This document shows, piece after piece, positions 24,531-33,205 of a stretch of DNA of 64,000 bases (positions within the stretch are counted from its first letter, which is position 1; each line of letters begins with the position of its first letter). Origin of the DNA: Pseudomonas fluorescens. GTDB lineage: Bacteria; Pseudomonadota; Gammaproteobacteria; Pseudomonadales; Pseudomonadaceae. Below the pieces are notes generated by a model. That model worked only from the letters and a program-made list of their open reading frames with translations. It was not told where the DNA came from and did not search any database. Location: assembly GCF_902498185.1 (NCBI RefSeq), contig NZ_CABVIX010000001.1, positions 1 to 64,000 on the forward strand. Reading direction: 5' to 3'. The translations under genes were made by a program, and so were the position numbers.

Positions 24531-24713
24531 ATGAAAGGTAATAGCAGCTTGAGCGTGTATCTGAAACGGCCGGCCCGCTGGGTCGAGTTGTATCGCCAAC
24601 GCCGGCAGCTAGCCAGCCTGAGTGACGCGGCACTCGCGGATCTCGGATTGAGCCGGGCGGACACCCTGCAAGAGGTGGAGCGCCCGTTCTGGGATGATCC
24701 GTTTTCCCGCTGA
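24531..24713 (+). CDS. DUF1127 small protein
   Basis: A 60-residue basic protein with the DUF1127 motif WVELYRQRRQLASLSDAALA followed by DLGLSRAD. Members of this family bind RNA or act in phosphate/carbon and stress physiology in some alphaproteobacteria; no function is assigned in Pseudomonas. GGAGGG lies 7 bases before the ATG at 24531; an in-frame ATG at 24504 with AGGA nearby is an alternative. It is divergent from the LysR regulator and 9 bp from the end of the DAHP synthase gene, convergent with it. Confidence 0.82.
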   Translation: MKGNSSLSVYLKRPARWVELYRQRRQLASLSDAALADLGLSRADTLQEVERPFWDDPFSR

Positions 24714-24722
24714 GCGCGGGGC

Positions 24723-26069
24723 TTAACGGCGCACCTGCTTCAACGTCTCGGCGATCATGAACGCCAGCTCCAGCGACTGGTCGGCATTCATGCGTGGATC
24801 GCAGTGGGTGTGGTAGCGGTCCGACAGGGCGTCCTCGGTGATCGGCCGGGCGCCGCCAATGCATTCGGTGACGTTCTGCCCGGTCATCTCGATATGGATG
24901 CCGCCAGCGTAGCTGCCCTCGGCCTGGTGCACCTGGAAGAACTGCTTCACTTCGCTGAGAATCTGCGCGAAATCACGGGTCTTGTATCCGCTGCTGGCCT
25001 TGATGGTGTTGCCGTGCATGGGGTCGGAGCTCCATAGCACCTGGCGCCCTTCGCGCTCGACCGTGCGGATCAATCCTGGCAGGTGATCGCCGACCTTGCC
25101 TGCGCCCATGCGCACGATCAGGTTGAGGCGGCCGGGGTCGTTGTCCGGGTTGAGGCGATCGATCAGGCGGATCAGCTCCTCGGGGTTCATGCTCGGACCG
25201 ACCTTGAGGCCGATCGGATTGTGCACGCCCCGCAGGAACTCGACATGCGCGCCATCGAGCTGGCGAGTACGGTCGCCGATCCACAGCATGTGCGCCGAGC
25301 AGTCATAGTAGTCGCCGGTCAGGCTGTCACTGCGCACGAAGGCTTCTTCATAATTGAGCAGCAAGGCTTCGTGGGCGGTGAAGAAGCTGGTTTCGCGCAG
25401 CTGCGGCGAGCTGTCCATGCCGCAGGCGCGCATGAAGGCCAGGGTCTCATCGATACGGTCGGCCAGCTGATGGTACTTCTCGGCCAGTGCCGAGTTGGCG
25501 ATGAAGTCCAGGTTCCACTTGTGCACCTGGTGCAGGTCGGCAAAGCCGCCCTGGGCGAAGGCGCGCAGCAGGTTGAGGCTGGCAGTGGCCTGGTGGTAGG
25601 CCTGCAGCAGGCGCTCGGGGTCGGGCACGCGGCTCTTTTCGTCGAAGCCGATGCCGTTGACGATATCGCCCCGGTAGGCCGGCAGGGTCAGGCCATCGAG
25701 CGTTTCATCGTTTGCCGAACGCGGCTTGGCGAATTGTCCAGCCATGCGGCCAACCTTGACCACCGGGCAGCCCGCGGCGAAGGTCATGACGATCGCCATC
25801 TGCAGCAGCACCTTGAAGGTGTCGCGGATCTTCGCGGCGGAAAACTCGGCGAAGCTTTCCGCGCAGTCCCCGCCCTGCAGCAGGAACGCCCGTCCCTGGG
25901 TCACTTCGGAAAACTGGCGGCGCAGCTCACGGGCTTCCCCGGCGAACACCAGCGGCGGGTAGCCCGCCAGGGTCTGTTCGACCTTGAGCAGATGCGCGGC
26001 ATCTGGGTAGGTCGGTTGCTGCTGGATCGGCAGGGCGCGCCAGCTGTCAGGAGTCCAGGGTGGGTTCAT
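24723..26069 (-). CDS. Class II 3-deoxy-7-phosphoheptulonate (DAHP) synthase
   Basis: A 448-residue enzyme that condenses phosphoenolpyruvate and erythrose-4-phosphate, the first step of the shikimate pathway. It is the plant-like class II type: [20 protein letters not shown] at the start, [14 protein letters not shown] with the conserved Cys metal ligand, [11 protein letters not shown], and [20 protein letters not shown]. The ending [20 protein letters not shown] with [13 protein letters not shown] is typical. It is of normal length, and has no phenazine genes nearby, so it is a housekeeping-type paralogue, not PhzC. The start is the ATG at 26069, right after an in-frame GTG. Confidence 0.95.
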   Translation of the reverse strand: MNPPWTPDSWRALPIQQQPTYPDAAHLLKVEQTLAGYPPLVFAGEARELRRQFSEVTQGRAFLLQGGDCAESFAEFSAAKIRDTFKVLLQMAIVMTFAAGCPVVKVGRMAGQFAKPRSANDETLDGLTLPAYRGDIVNGIGFDEKSRVPDPERLLQAYHQATASLNLLRAFAQGGFADLHQVHKWNLDFIANSALAEKYHQLADRIDETLAFMRACGMDSSPQLRETSFFTAHEALLLNYEEAFVRSDSLTGDYYDCSAHMLWIGDRTRQLDGAHVEFLRGVHNPIGLKVGPSMNPEELIRLIDRLNPDNDPGRLNLIVRMGAGKVGDHLPGLIRTVEREGRQVLWSSDPMHGNTIKASSGYKTRDFAQILSEVKQFFQVHQAEGSYAGGIHIEMTGQNVTECIGGARPITEDALSDRYHTHCDPRMNADQSLELAFMIAETLKQVRR

Positions 26070-26191
26070 CACAGGCTCGGTCTTGTAGGAATGGGGCGTG
26101 ATGCCATGTTAACAGCTGCCAGCGCGCTTGTTGCACCCGCGGGCTTGGCGGACAATACGCGTCTTTGCCTGGACGGCGGGGCTTGAAACAT

Positions 26192-26947
26192 ATGGCGGGT
26201 GAACGGGAAGAGCGGCTGCTGGCCCAGGTGCAGGATGCGTGGGGCACCATCAGTGTGCTGGAGGTCGAGGACTACCGGTTTCTCGAGTTTGGCGAGGCGA
26301 TCGAGCAGAGCTGCGTGTTCACCGCCGATCCCAGCTGGCTGGAGTACGACTATACCCGCGCCATGCTGGTCGGCGCGCTCTGTCACGAGCAGCCGGAGAG
26401 CGCGCTGTTTCTGGGATTGGGCGCGGGCACCCTGACCCAGGCCTGCCTGAAGTTCCTGCCGCTCGATGACGTCGAGGCCATCGAGCTGCGTCCCGACGTC
26501 CCGCGCCTGGCCATGGAGTACCTGGGGCTCGACGACGATCCCCGGCTGTACATCCGTGTCGGCGATGCCCTTGAGCTGCTGCCCAGCGCCGAGACCGCCG
26601 ACCTGATCTTCGTCGACCTTTATACCGACCACGGGCCGGGCGTGGGGCATCTGGCCTGGGGGTTCCTGGAAGACTGCCAGCGCAAGCTCAACCCTGGGGG
26701 ATGGCTGGTCATCAACCAGTGGGCGGGAGAAGACGGCAAGCCGCTGGGCGCTGCGTTGCTGCGCGGGCTGTATCACCGGCATTACTGGGAACTGCCGGTG
26801 AAGGAGGGCAACGTGATCGTGATCGTGCCGGCCGGCCTGGAGCAGGGGCTGGATATGGAGGGGCTGCGGGCCAGGGCCGGCGCGCTGGCGGCGAGGTTGG
26901 GGTATTCGCTGGACTCCCTGATCGGTGAGGTCCGGGCGGCGACCTGA
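26192..26947 (+). CDS. Spermidine synthase-like methyltransferase-fold protein
   Basis: A 251-residue Rossmann-fold protein of the SpeE-like family. The dinucleotide motif is ALFLGLGAGTLTQACLKFL, followed by DDVEAIELRPDV and LIFVDLYTDHGPGVGHLAW. The N-terminal strand domain (about 1-55) is shortened compared with true spermidine synthases, and residues that hold the putrescine amines are not evident, so polyamine synthesis is uncertain. It has no speD neighbour. It is divergent from the DAHP synthase gene with 122 bp between starts. Confidence 0.75.
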   Translation: MAGEREERLLAQVQDAWGTISVLEVEDYRFLEFGEAIEQSCVFTADPSWLEYDYTRAMLVGALCHEQPESALFLGLGAGTLTQACLKFLPLDDVEAIELRPDVPRLAMEYLGLDDDPRLYIRVGDALELLPSAETADLIFVDLYTDHGPGVGHLAWGFLEDCQRKLNPGGWLVINQWAGEDGKPLGAALLRGLYHRHYWELPVKEGNVIVIVPAGLEQGLDMEGLRARAGALAARLGYSLDSLIGEVRAAT

Positions 26948-27021
26948 GCGGACACCGCCGGTCTCGACGTAAACCGTTTCAGCCAGTCGAAATATTTCTA
27001 ACCGTTCGCTCCGATTTCGGA

Positions 27022-27246
27022 TATAGTACGCGCCGGTCTTTTAGCGGACCTTCAATTCAGGTGGTGCAAATCCTCTGATCAGCCTCGGCTGCGCGTCCGC
27101 TAGGCGGACCGTCCCAAGACGTTCCCATTTTCAATCGTTTTCGCAAATCCCCGCCGCCAGAGCTGCCTGGGTGACCTTTGGGTCTTTCAAGGCATGTGCA
27201 GTTTTGGAGCATGGGTCTTTGCGGATGCACATAGAGGCAGACCCAT
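27022..27246 (+). promoter_or_regulatory. Long structured leader of the DEAD-box helicase gene
   Basis: A TATAGT -10 element at 27022-27027 would give a leader of roughly 210 nt. It contains a palindrome gtccgctaggcggac and, at its end, an 8-bp perfect inverted repeat (atgggtct 27211-27218, agacccat 27239-27246) that pairs across the ribosome site (AGAGGC) and the first two bases of the start ATG. E. coli deaD/csdA and other cold-shock mRNAs also have long leaders, which suggests temperature or autogenous control here. The -35 is unclear. Confidence 0.5.
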
Positions 27247-28927
27247 GACCCAGGAAACCGGCGGATTCGCCGCTCTCGATCTGAATCCGAGCATTGTTGC
27301 CGCTGTTGTAGCAACTGGCTACGAAGAGCCATCGGCCATTCAGCATCAGTCGATCCCGATCATCCTCGCCGGTCACGACATGATCGGCCAGGCGCAGACT
27401 GGCACCGGTAAAACCGCTGCCTTCGCACTGCCGATCCTCAGCCGTATCGACACGAGCAAGCGCGAACCGCAAGCCCTGATCCTTGCGCCAACCCGTGAGT
27501 TGGCGCTGCAAGTAGCCACCGCTTTCGAAACCTACGCCAAGCAGATGCCGGGCGTTAACGTGGTGGCCGTGTACGGTGGTGCCCCGATGGGCCCACAACT
27601 CAAAGCAATCCGCAACGGCGCGCAAATCGTCGTGGCCACTCCGGGCCGTCTCTGCGATCACCTGCGTCGTGACGAGAAAGTCCTGTCGACCATCAAGCAC
27701 CTGGTGCTCGACGAAGCCGACGAAATGCTCAAGCTGGGCTTCATGGACGACCTCGAAGTCATCTTCAAGGCCATCCCGGAAACCCGCCAGACCGTGCTGT
27801 TCTCGGCCACTCTGCCGTCTTCGATCCGTAGCATCGCCGAACGTCACCTGCGTGACCCCAAGCATGTCAAGATCCAGACCAAGACCCAGACCGTGACCGC
27901 GATCGACCAGGCTCACCTGATGGTCCATGCCGACCAGAAGATCCCGGCCGTGCTGCGTCTTCTGGAAGTCGAAGAGTTCGACGCGCTGATCGCCTTCGTG
28001 CGTACCAAGCAAGCCACCCTGGACCTCGCCAGCGCGCTGGAAGCCAAGGGCTACAAGGCTGCCGCGCTGAACGGCGACATCGCCCAGAACCAGCGTGAGC
28101 GCGTCATCGAGTCGCTCAAGGACGGCCGCCTGGACATCGTCGTCGCTACCGACGTCGCTGCCCGTGGTCTGGACGTACCGCGCATCACTCACGTGTTCAA
28201 CGTTGACATGCCGTACGACCCGGAGTCCTACGTGCACCGTATCGGCCGTACTGGCCGTGCCGGCCGCGAAGGCCGCGCGCTGCTGCTGGTCACCCCGCGT
28301 GAGCGCCGCATGCTGCAGGTCATCGAGCGTGTAACCGGTCAGAAGGTTGCCGAAGCCCGTCTGCCGAACGCCCAGGCCGTACTGGATGCCCGCATCAAGA
28401 AGCTGACCTCGAGCCTCGCGCCGCTGGTGGCCGATGCCGAAGCCAGCCATGGCGAGCTGCTCGACCGTCTGACCGCTGACCTGGGCTGCAGCCCACGCGC
28501 CCTGGCCTCGGCCCTGCTGCGCAAGGCCACCAACGGTCAGGCGCTCAGCCTGGCAGCCGTCGAAGGCGAGCAGCCACTGGTTCCGACCCACTCGCCGCGT
28601 GAGCGTAGCGCTACCGGTACCGGCGAGCGTAGTGATCGTGGCGACCGTGGCGAGCGCGAGCGTCGTGCGCCAATGCCGCTGGGCGAAGGCCGTGCGCGTT
28701 GCCGTACTGCCCTGGGTGCCCGTGATGGTATCGCCGCCAAGAACCTTCTGGGCGCGATCCTCAACGAGGGCGGTCTGGCCCGCGAAGCCATCGGCCGCAT
28801 CCAGGTGCGTGACAGCTTCAGCCTGATCGAGCTGCCAGAAGACGGTCTCGAGCGTCTGCTGACCAAGCTCAAGGACACCCGCGTTGCAGGCAAGCAGCTC
28901 AAGCTGCGCCGGTATCGCGAGGACTGA
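27245..28927 (+). CDS. deaD: DEAD-box ATP-dependent RNA helicase, DeaD/CsdA type
   Basis: A 560-residue RNA helicase that remodels structured RNA, for example in ribosome assembly and mRNA decay at low temperature. All motifs are present: Q motif GYEEPSAIQHQSIP, Walker A AQTGTGKT, PTRELALQ, VLDEADEML, SATLPSSIRS, and HRIGRTGRAGR. A linker (about 390-480) leads to a short Arg/Gly/Asp-rich stretch (GTGERSDRGDRGERERR) and a C-terminal DbpA-like RNA-binding domain (about 480-555). It is shorter than E. coli DeaD (629) because the basic tail is missing. The start at 27245 has GAGGC upstream. A terminator follows. Confidence 0.93.
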   Translation: MTQETGGFAALDLNPSIVAAVVATGYEEPSAIQHQSIPIILAGHDMIGQAQTGTGKTAAFALPILSRIDTSKREPQALILAPTRELALQVATAFETYAKQMPGVNVVAVYGGAPMGPQLKAIRNGAQIVVATPGRLCDHLRRDEKVLSTIKHLVLDEADEMLKLGFMDDLEVIFKAIPETRQTVLFSATLPSSIRSIAERHLRDPKHVKIQTKTQTVTAIDQAHLMVHADQKIPAVLRLLEVEEFDALIAFVRTKQATLDLASALEAKGYKAAALNGDIAQNQRERVIESLKDGRLDIVVATDVAARGLDVPRITHVFNVDMPYDPESYVHRIGRTGRAGREGRALLLVTPRERRMLQVIERVTGQKVAEARLPNAQAVLDARIKKLTSSLAPLVADAEASHGELLDRLTADLGCSPRALASALLRKATNGQALSLAAVEGEQPLVPTHSPRERSATGTGERSDRGDRGERERRAPMPLGEGRARCRTALGARDGIAAKNLLGAILNEGGLAREAIGRIQVRDSFSLIELPEDGLERLLTKLKDTRVAGKQLKLRRYRED

Positions 28928-28940
28928 TCCTCGCTGAATG

Positions 28941-28973
28941 AAAAAATCCCCGACCTGTTCGGGGATTTTTTTT
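28941..28973 (+). terminator. Terminator of deaD
   Basis: The stem aatccccga / tcggggatt with A6 before and T8 after begins 13 bases after the stop. Confidence 0.92.
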
Positions 28974-29148
28974 GCCTTCCGGTTGCTCATGGGTCTCGTG
29001 CGGCAGACATGGGGAGCCATGGGGAATGAACAGGCTGGGCAGCATGGCAGTGTCCTGAGGGTTAAGATGAAACTATCTTCAAGCAGACGCAGCATCGAGA
29101 TCCACTATAAGTCTTGCAGCCTTTCAATCGAATTTTCAGGAGCGATCC

Positions 29149-29799
29149 ATGGAGCCAGCATTCTGGTACAAGCGGTGGGAAGACAACCAGATCGGTTTTC
29201 ATCAACCCCAGGTGAACGCCTATCTGCACACTCACTGGCCATCATTGGGCCTGGCGCCGGGCAGCCGGGTGCTGGTGCCGTTGTGCGGCAAAAGCCTGGA
29301 CATGCTGTGGCTGGCGGCGCAGGGGTACCGCGTCCTGGGCGTGGAGATTTCCGAAAAGGCCGTATTGGATTTCTTCCATGAGCAAGGTCTGGAGGCCGAC
29401 GTGCTCGAGCAGGGTGGCTTCACCCGGTGGCGCACTGCGGAAATCGAAGTATGGCAGGGGGATTTCTTCGAGCTTCGGGCCGAGGACGTCGCCGATTGCG
29501 TCGCGATCTATGACAGGGCAGCCCTGATCGCCTTGCCGCCGCCCATGCGCGAGCGCTACGTCCAGCATCTCAGCCAGATCCTGCCGGCAACCTGCGATCT
29601 GCTTCTGGTGACCCTGGATTACGACCAGGTGCATCTGGACGGTCCGCCGTTCGCGGTGACCGATGAGGAGGTGCAGCACCTGTTCGATGGCTGGCGGGTA
29701 GGACAGGTGCAGGCCTGCGATATCCTTGCAGACAGTCCCAGGTTCGTCCAGGCGGGCGTGCCCAGCCTGTTCGAGCGGGTGTACCGCATCCAGCGCTGA
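29149..29799 (+). CDS. tpm: Thiopurine S-methyltransferase
   Basis: A 216-residue SAM-dependent methyltransferase of the bacterial Tpm family, first found in Pseudomonas for tellurite and selenium methylation. It starts MEPAFWYKRWEDNQIGFHQP; the SAM-binding motif is VLVPLCGKSLDMLWLAAQGY followed by GVEISEKAV. Other motifs are GDFFEL and CVAIYDRAALIALPPPMRER. It is cytoplasmic and of normal length. The ATG at 29149 has AGGAG about 6 bases upstream. It converges with htpX across a bidirectional terminator. Confidence 0.95.
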   Translation: MEPAFWYKRWEDNQIGFHQPQVNAYLHTHWPSLGLAPGSRVLVPLCGKSLDMLWLAAQGYRVLGVEISEKAVLDFFHEQGLEADVLEQGGFTRWRTAEIEVWQGDFFELRAEDVADCVAIYDRAALIALPPPMRERYVQHLSQILPATCDLLLVTLDYDQVHLDGPPFAVTDEEVQHLFDGWRVGQVQACDILADSPRFVQAGVPSLFERVYRIQR

Positions 29800-29808
29800 G
29801 CCCACAGA

Positions 29809-29832
29809 AAAGGGCGACCGAAGTCGCCCTTT
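29809..29832. terminator. Bidirectional terminator between tpm and htpX
   Basis: The stem aaagggcgac / gtcgcccttt with a 4-base loop lies between the two convergent stops; A's and T's flank both sides. Confidence 0.85.
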
Positions 29833-29847
29833 CAAATGCAGCCTGGG

Positions 29848-30735
29848 TCAGCCGCGGCGGCGCAGTGCGTCGATGCGGTCTTCGAGCGGCGGGTGGCTCA
29901 TCAGCAGGCCGGCAAGGCCCTGCTTGAGGCCGCCATTGATGCCAAAGGCCTTCATGGTATCGGGCATGTGCACCGGCAGGCCCTGCTCGGAGCGCAGGCG
30001 CTGCAGGGCACCGATCATCGCGTTGGTACCGGCCAGGCGGGCACCCGCTTCGTCGGCGCGGTATTCGCGGCGGCGCGAGAACCACATGACGATCACGCTG
30101 GCCAGGATGCCCAGCACCAGCTCGGCGACGATGGTGGCGACGAAGAAGGCAATGCCGCGGCCTTCTTCGTTCTTGAAGATCACCTTGTCGACGAAGTTGC
30201 CGATGATGCGGGCGAAGAACATCACGAAGGTGTTCACCACGCCCTGCACCAGCGCCAGGGTGACCATGTCGCCGTTGGCCACGTGCCCGATCTCGTGGGC
30301 CAGTACTGCACGCACTTCATCGGGCGAGAAACGCTCGAGCAGGCCTTGGCTGACCGCGACCAGCGCGTCGTTGCGGTTCCAGCCGGTGGCGAAGGCGTTG
30401 GCCTCGTAGGCCGGGAAGATACCCACTTCGGGCATCTTGATGCCGGCTTCGCGGGACAGCTCTTCCACGGTCTGCAGCAGCCACTGCTCGTGCCGGGTGC
30501 GAGGCTGGGTGATGATCTGAGTGCCGGTGCTCATCTTCGCCATCCACTTGGAGATGAACAGCGAAATCAGCGAACCTGCGAAACCGAACACAGCGCAGAA
30601 GACCAGCAGTTGCCCAAGGTCGAGGTCGACCCCGTTGGCCGCCATGAACCCGTTGAAGCCAAACAGGCTCAGGGTAATGCTGGCAATCAGCACGACCGCG
30701 AGGTTGGTGGCGACGAACAGTAAGATGCGCATCAT
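29848..30735 (-). CDS. htpX: Membrane protease HtpX
   Basis: A 295-residue inner-membrane zinc metalloprotease that degrades misfolded membrane proteins, overlapping with FtsH. Four hydrophobic segments flank the active site: two near the N-terminus ([30 protein letters not shown]) and two in the middle. The zinc site is HEIGH in [13 protein letters not shown] with the third ligand in EYRADEAGA. The start MMRILLF is preferred to the longer frame to 30882, since homology begins there and AGGAG lies just upstream. E. coli htpX is under CpxR control; no such box was identified here. Confidence 0.95.
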   Translation of the reverse strand: MMRILLFVATNLAVVLIASITLSLFGFNGFMAANGVDLDLGQLLVFCAVFGFAGSLISLFISKWMAKMSTGTQIITQPRTRHEQWLLQTVEELSREAGIKMPEVGIFPAYEANAFATGWNRNDALVAVSQGLLERFSPDEVRAVLAHEIGHVANGDMVTLALVQGVVNTFVMFFARIIGNFVDKVIFKNEEGRGIAFFVATIVAELVLGILASVIVMWFSRRREYRADEAGARLAGTNAMIGALQRLRSEQGLPVHMPDTMKAFGINGGLKQGLAGLLMSHPPLEDRIDALRRRG

Positions 30736-30927
30736 GGTTGTTACGTTCTCCTGACGGATGAAATTGTTGCGTAGTGCCGGGTATATAAGGCGGGCCAGCT
30801 GTGTATTCAACCGGCCGACTATTTCAAACTGTGTACCGCGGAGTATGACAGAGGATCGGAACCGGCCCGTGGGATAGAGCATTGCAGGATGTAAGAAGGT
30901 GTACCGGGGCCGCGCTGCGGCCCGCGG

Positions 30928-32139
30928 TCACTGCTGATAAGTCCGCAAGAAACTTCCGATCCGCCCGATCGCCTGCTCCAGATCATCCACCCGCGGCAGG
31001 GTCACCACGCGGAAGTGGTCCGGCCAAGGCCAGTTGAACGCCGTGCCTTGCACCACCAGCAACCGCTCGGACAGCAGCAGGTCGAGCACGAACTTCTCGT
31101 CGTTATGGATCGGGCAGACCTTGGGGTCGATCTTCGGAAACGCATACAGCGCGCCCATCGGCTTGACGCAGCTCACCCCGGGGATGTCGTTGAGCAGCTC
31201 CCAGGTGCGGTTGCGCTGCTCCAGCAGGCGGCCAGGCGGCAGCACCAGGTCGTTTATGCTCTGGTAGCCGCCGAGGGCCGTCTGGATGGCATGCTGGGCC
31301 GGCACGTTGGCGCACAGGCGCATGTTGGCCAGCATGTCGATGCCTTCGATGTAGCTCTGGGCGTGCTGCTTGGGCCCGGAGATGATCAGCCAGCCCGAGC
31401 GGAAGCCCGCCACGCGGTACGACTTGGACAGGCCGTTGAAGGTCAGGCAGAGCAGGTCGGGGGCGAGGGCGGCGGTGCTGATGTGCACGGCTTCGTCATA
31501 GAGGATCTTGTCGTAGATCTCGTCCGAGAACACCACCAGGTTGTGCTGGCGGGCCAGCTCCAGCATGCCCAGCAGCAGCTCGCGCGAGTACACGGCGCCG
31601 GTGGGGTTGTTGGGGTTGATGATCACCAGGGCCTTGGTGCTGGAGGTGATCTTGGCCTTGATGTCGTCAAGGTCAGGGAACCAGTCGGCCTGCTCGTCGC
31701 ACAGGTAGTGCACCGGCTTGCCGCCCGCCAGGCTCACCGCAGCGGTCCACAGCGGGTAGTCGGGTGCCGGGATCAGCACTTCGTCGCCGTTGTTGAGCAG
31801 GGCCTGCATCGACATCACGATCAGTTCGGACACGCCGTTGCCCAGGTAGATGTCCTCGATGCTGACACCTTCGATCTGCTTTTGCTGGCAGTACTGCATC
31901 ACCGCCTTGCGGGCGCTGAACAGGCCCTTGGAGTCGCTGTAGCCCTGAGCGGTCGGCAGGTTGCGGATCACATCCTGGAGGATTTCCTCCGGCGCCTCGA
32001 AGCCAAACGGCGCCGGGTTGCCGATGTTCAGCTTGAGGATGCGGTGGCCTTCCTCTTCCAGGCGCTTGGCGTGCTTGAGCACTGGGCCACGAATGTCGTA
32101 GCAGACATTGGCGAGCTTGTTCGATTTGCTGAACTGCAT
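30928..32139 (-). CDS. alaA: Glutamate-pyruvate aminotransferase AlaA
   Basis: A 403-residue PLP enzyme that makes alanine from pyruvate and glutamate. It matches E. coli AlaA closely over its full length: SNKLANVCYDIRGPVLKHAK, KLNIGNPAPFGFEAPEEIL, LIPAPDYPLWTAAVSLAGG, IINPNNPTGAVYS, the PLP lysine in NGLSKSYRVAGFRSGW, and VQGTAFNWPWPDHFRVVTLP. The start is the ATG at 32139; the frame extends upstream to 32238 but the added part is unlike the family. It stands alone, divergent from msrB. Confidence 0.95.
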   Translation of the reverse strand: MQFSKSNKLANVCYDIRGPVLKHAKRLEEEGHRILKLNIGNPAPFGFEAPEEILQDVIRNLPTAQGYSDSKGLFSARKAVMQYCQQKQIEGVSIEDIYLGNGVSELIVMSMQALLNNGDEVLIPAPDYPLWTAAVSLAGGKPVHYLCDEQADWFPDLDDIKAKITSSTKALVIINPNNPTGAVYSRELLLGMLELARQHNLVVFSDEIYDKILYDEAVHISTAALAPDLLCLTFNGLSKSYRVAGFRSGWLIISGPKQHAQSYIEGIDMLANMRLCANVPAQHAIQTALGGYQSINDLVLPPGRLLEQRNRTWELLNDIPGVSCVKPMGALYAFPKIDPKVCPIHNDEKFVLDLLLSERLLVVQGTAFNWPWPDHFRVVTLPRVDDLEQAIGRIGSFLRTYQQ

Positions 32140-32306
32140 GATGTGATCCCGGTTGGAGAAGTCGCCGCGCGTTGCTGTCAAAGAGTTTGAAAAACGTGGG
32201 GCGCGGGTGCCAGACTGATGTCTGAGATAAAGGCGCAATAATATACGTGCCGCCCGCGCTAGACAAAAGCCAGTGCGCGGGGTTTTTAGCCTGCCGAGGT
32301 ACCGTC

Positions 32307-32702
32307 ATGGAAAAGATCGAAAAAACCCTGGAACAATGGCGCGAGATGCTCGATCCCGCGCAGTACCAGGTGTGCCGCCTCAAGGGCACCGAGCGGCCGT
32401 TCAGCGGCAAGTACAACAGCGAGCGCCGTGAGGGTGTGTACACCTGCATCTGCTGCACCGAGCCGCTGTTCGATTCGAGCACCAAGTTCGACGCCGGCTG
32501 CGGCTGGCCAAGCTTCTATGCACCGATCGAAGAGCGCGCGATGGTCGAGATCCGCGACATCTCTCACGGCATGATCCGTACCGAGGTGACCTGCGCCCGC
32601 TGCGACGCGCACCTGGGCCATGTATTTCCAGACGGACCCCCGCCTACCGGCCTGCGCTACTGCATCAACTCGGTGTGCCTGGACTTCCAGCCGCGCGACT
32701 GA
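32307..32702 (+). CDS. msrB: Methionine-R-sulfoxide reductase B
   Basis: A 131-residue enzyme that reduces protein-bound methionine-R-sulfoxide. Two CXXC pairs hold the structural zinc (CICC and CARC); the catalytic Cys is in [12 protein letters not shown]. The substrate-binding motif [11 protein letters not shown] and [15 protein letters not shown] are typical. The start at 32307 has GAGG 7 bases upstream. It is followed 14 bp later by gpx, so the two form an operon repairing peroxide damage. Confidence 0.96.
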   Translation: MEKIEKTLEQWREMLDPAQYQVCRLKGTERPFSGKYNSERREGVYTCICCTEPLFDSSTKFDAGCGWPSFYAPIEERAMVEIRDISHGMIRTEVTCARCDAHLGHVFPDGPPPTGLRYCINSVCLDFQPRD

Positions 32703-32716
32703 CCTGGAGACATTCG

Positions 32717-33205
32717 ATGGCCGATGCATTGCTGAACATTCCCTGTGTCACCCTGGGCGGTGAGCACAAGGTACTGGGCGATTTCCCGGGCAAGGCACTG
32801 CTGGTGGTCAACACCGCCAGCCAGTGCGGCTTCACCCCGCAATACAAGGGGCTCGAGCAGTTGTGGCAGCGCTACCGCGGGCGCGGGCTGGTGGTCCTGG
32901 GCTTTCCGTGCAACCAGTTCGGCAAGCAGGAGCCGGGCGACGCGCGCGAGATCGCGCAGTTCTGCGAAGCCAATTTCGGCGTCAGTTTTCCGATGTTTCG
33001 CAAGGTCGAGGTGAATGGCTCACTGGCCCATCCGCTGTTCAGCGAGTTGAAAAAGCGAGCGCCCGGGCTGTTCGGTACCGAGCGGGTCAAGTGGAACTTC
33101 ACCAAGTTCCTGATCGACCCGGCCAGCGGCCAGGTCCACCGCTATGCGCCCGGCACCAAGCCACAGGCGCTGGCCGACTCGATCGAGCAGTTGCTCAGCC
33201 GCTGA
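32717..33205 (+). CDS. gpx: Glutathione peroxidase-family thiol peroxidase
   Basis: A 162-residue cytoplasmic peroxidase. The peroxidatic Cys is in NTASQCGFTPQYKGLE (Cys in place of selenocysteine); other family motifs are GFPCNQFGKQEPGD (resolving Cys candidate), and KWNFTKFLID with the conserved Trp and Asn. Bacterial members of this type usually run on thioredoxin. It lies 14 bp after msrB and its last 11 bases overlap the convergent kinase gene. In P. aeruginosa the corresponding place also holds the regulator ospR, which is missing here. Confidence 0.94.
   Translation: MADALLNIPCVTLGGEHKVLGDFPGKALLVVNTASQCGFTPQYKGLEQLWQRYRGRGLVVLGFPCNQFGKQEPGDAREIAQFCEANFGVSFPMFRKVEVNGSLAHPLFSELKKRAPGLFGTERVKWNFTKFLIDPASGQVHRYAPGTKPQALADSIEQLLSR

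Noticed and set aside
27131..29095. 654-codon open frame on the minus strand opposite deaD
   Set aside because: Antisense shadow caused by GC-biased third codon positions; the plus-strand helicase has all motifs.
31015..32190. 391-codon plus-strand frame opposite alaA
   Set aside because: Shadow of alaA, which matches E. coli AlaA over its full length.
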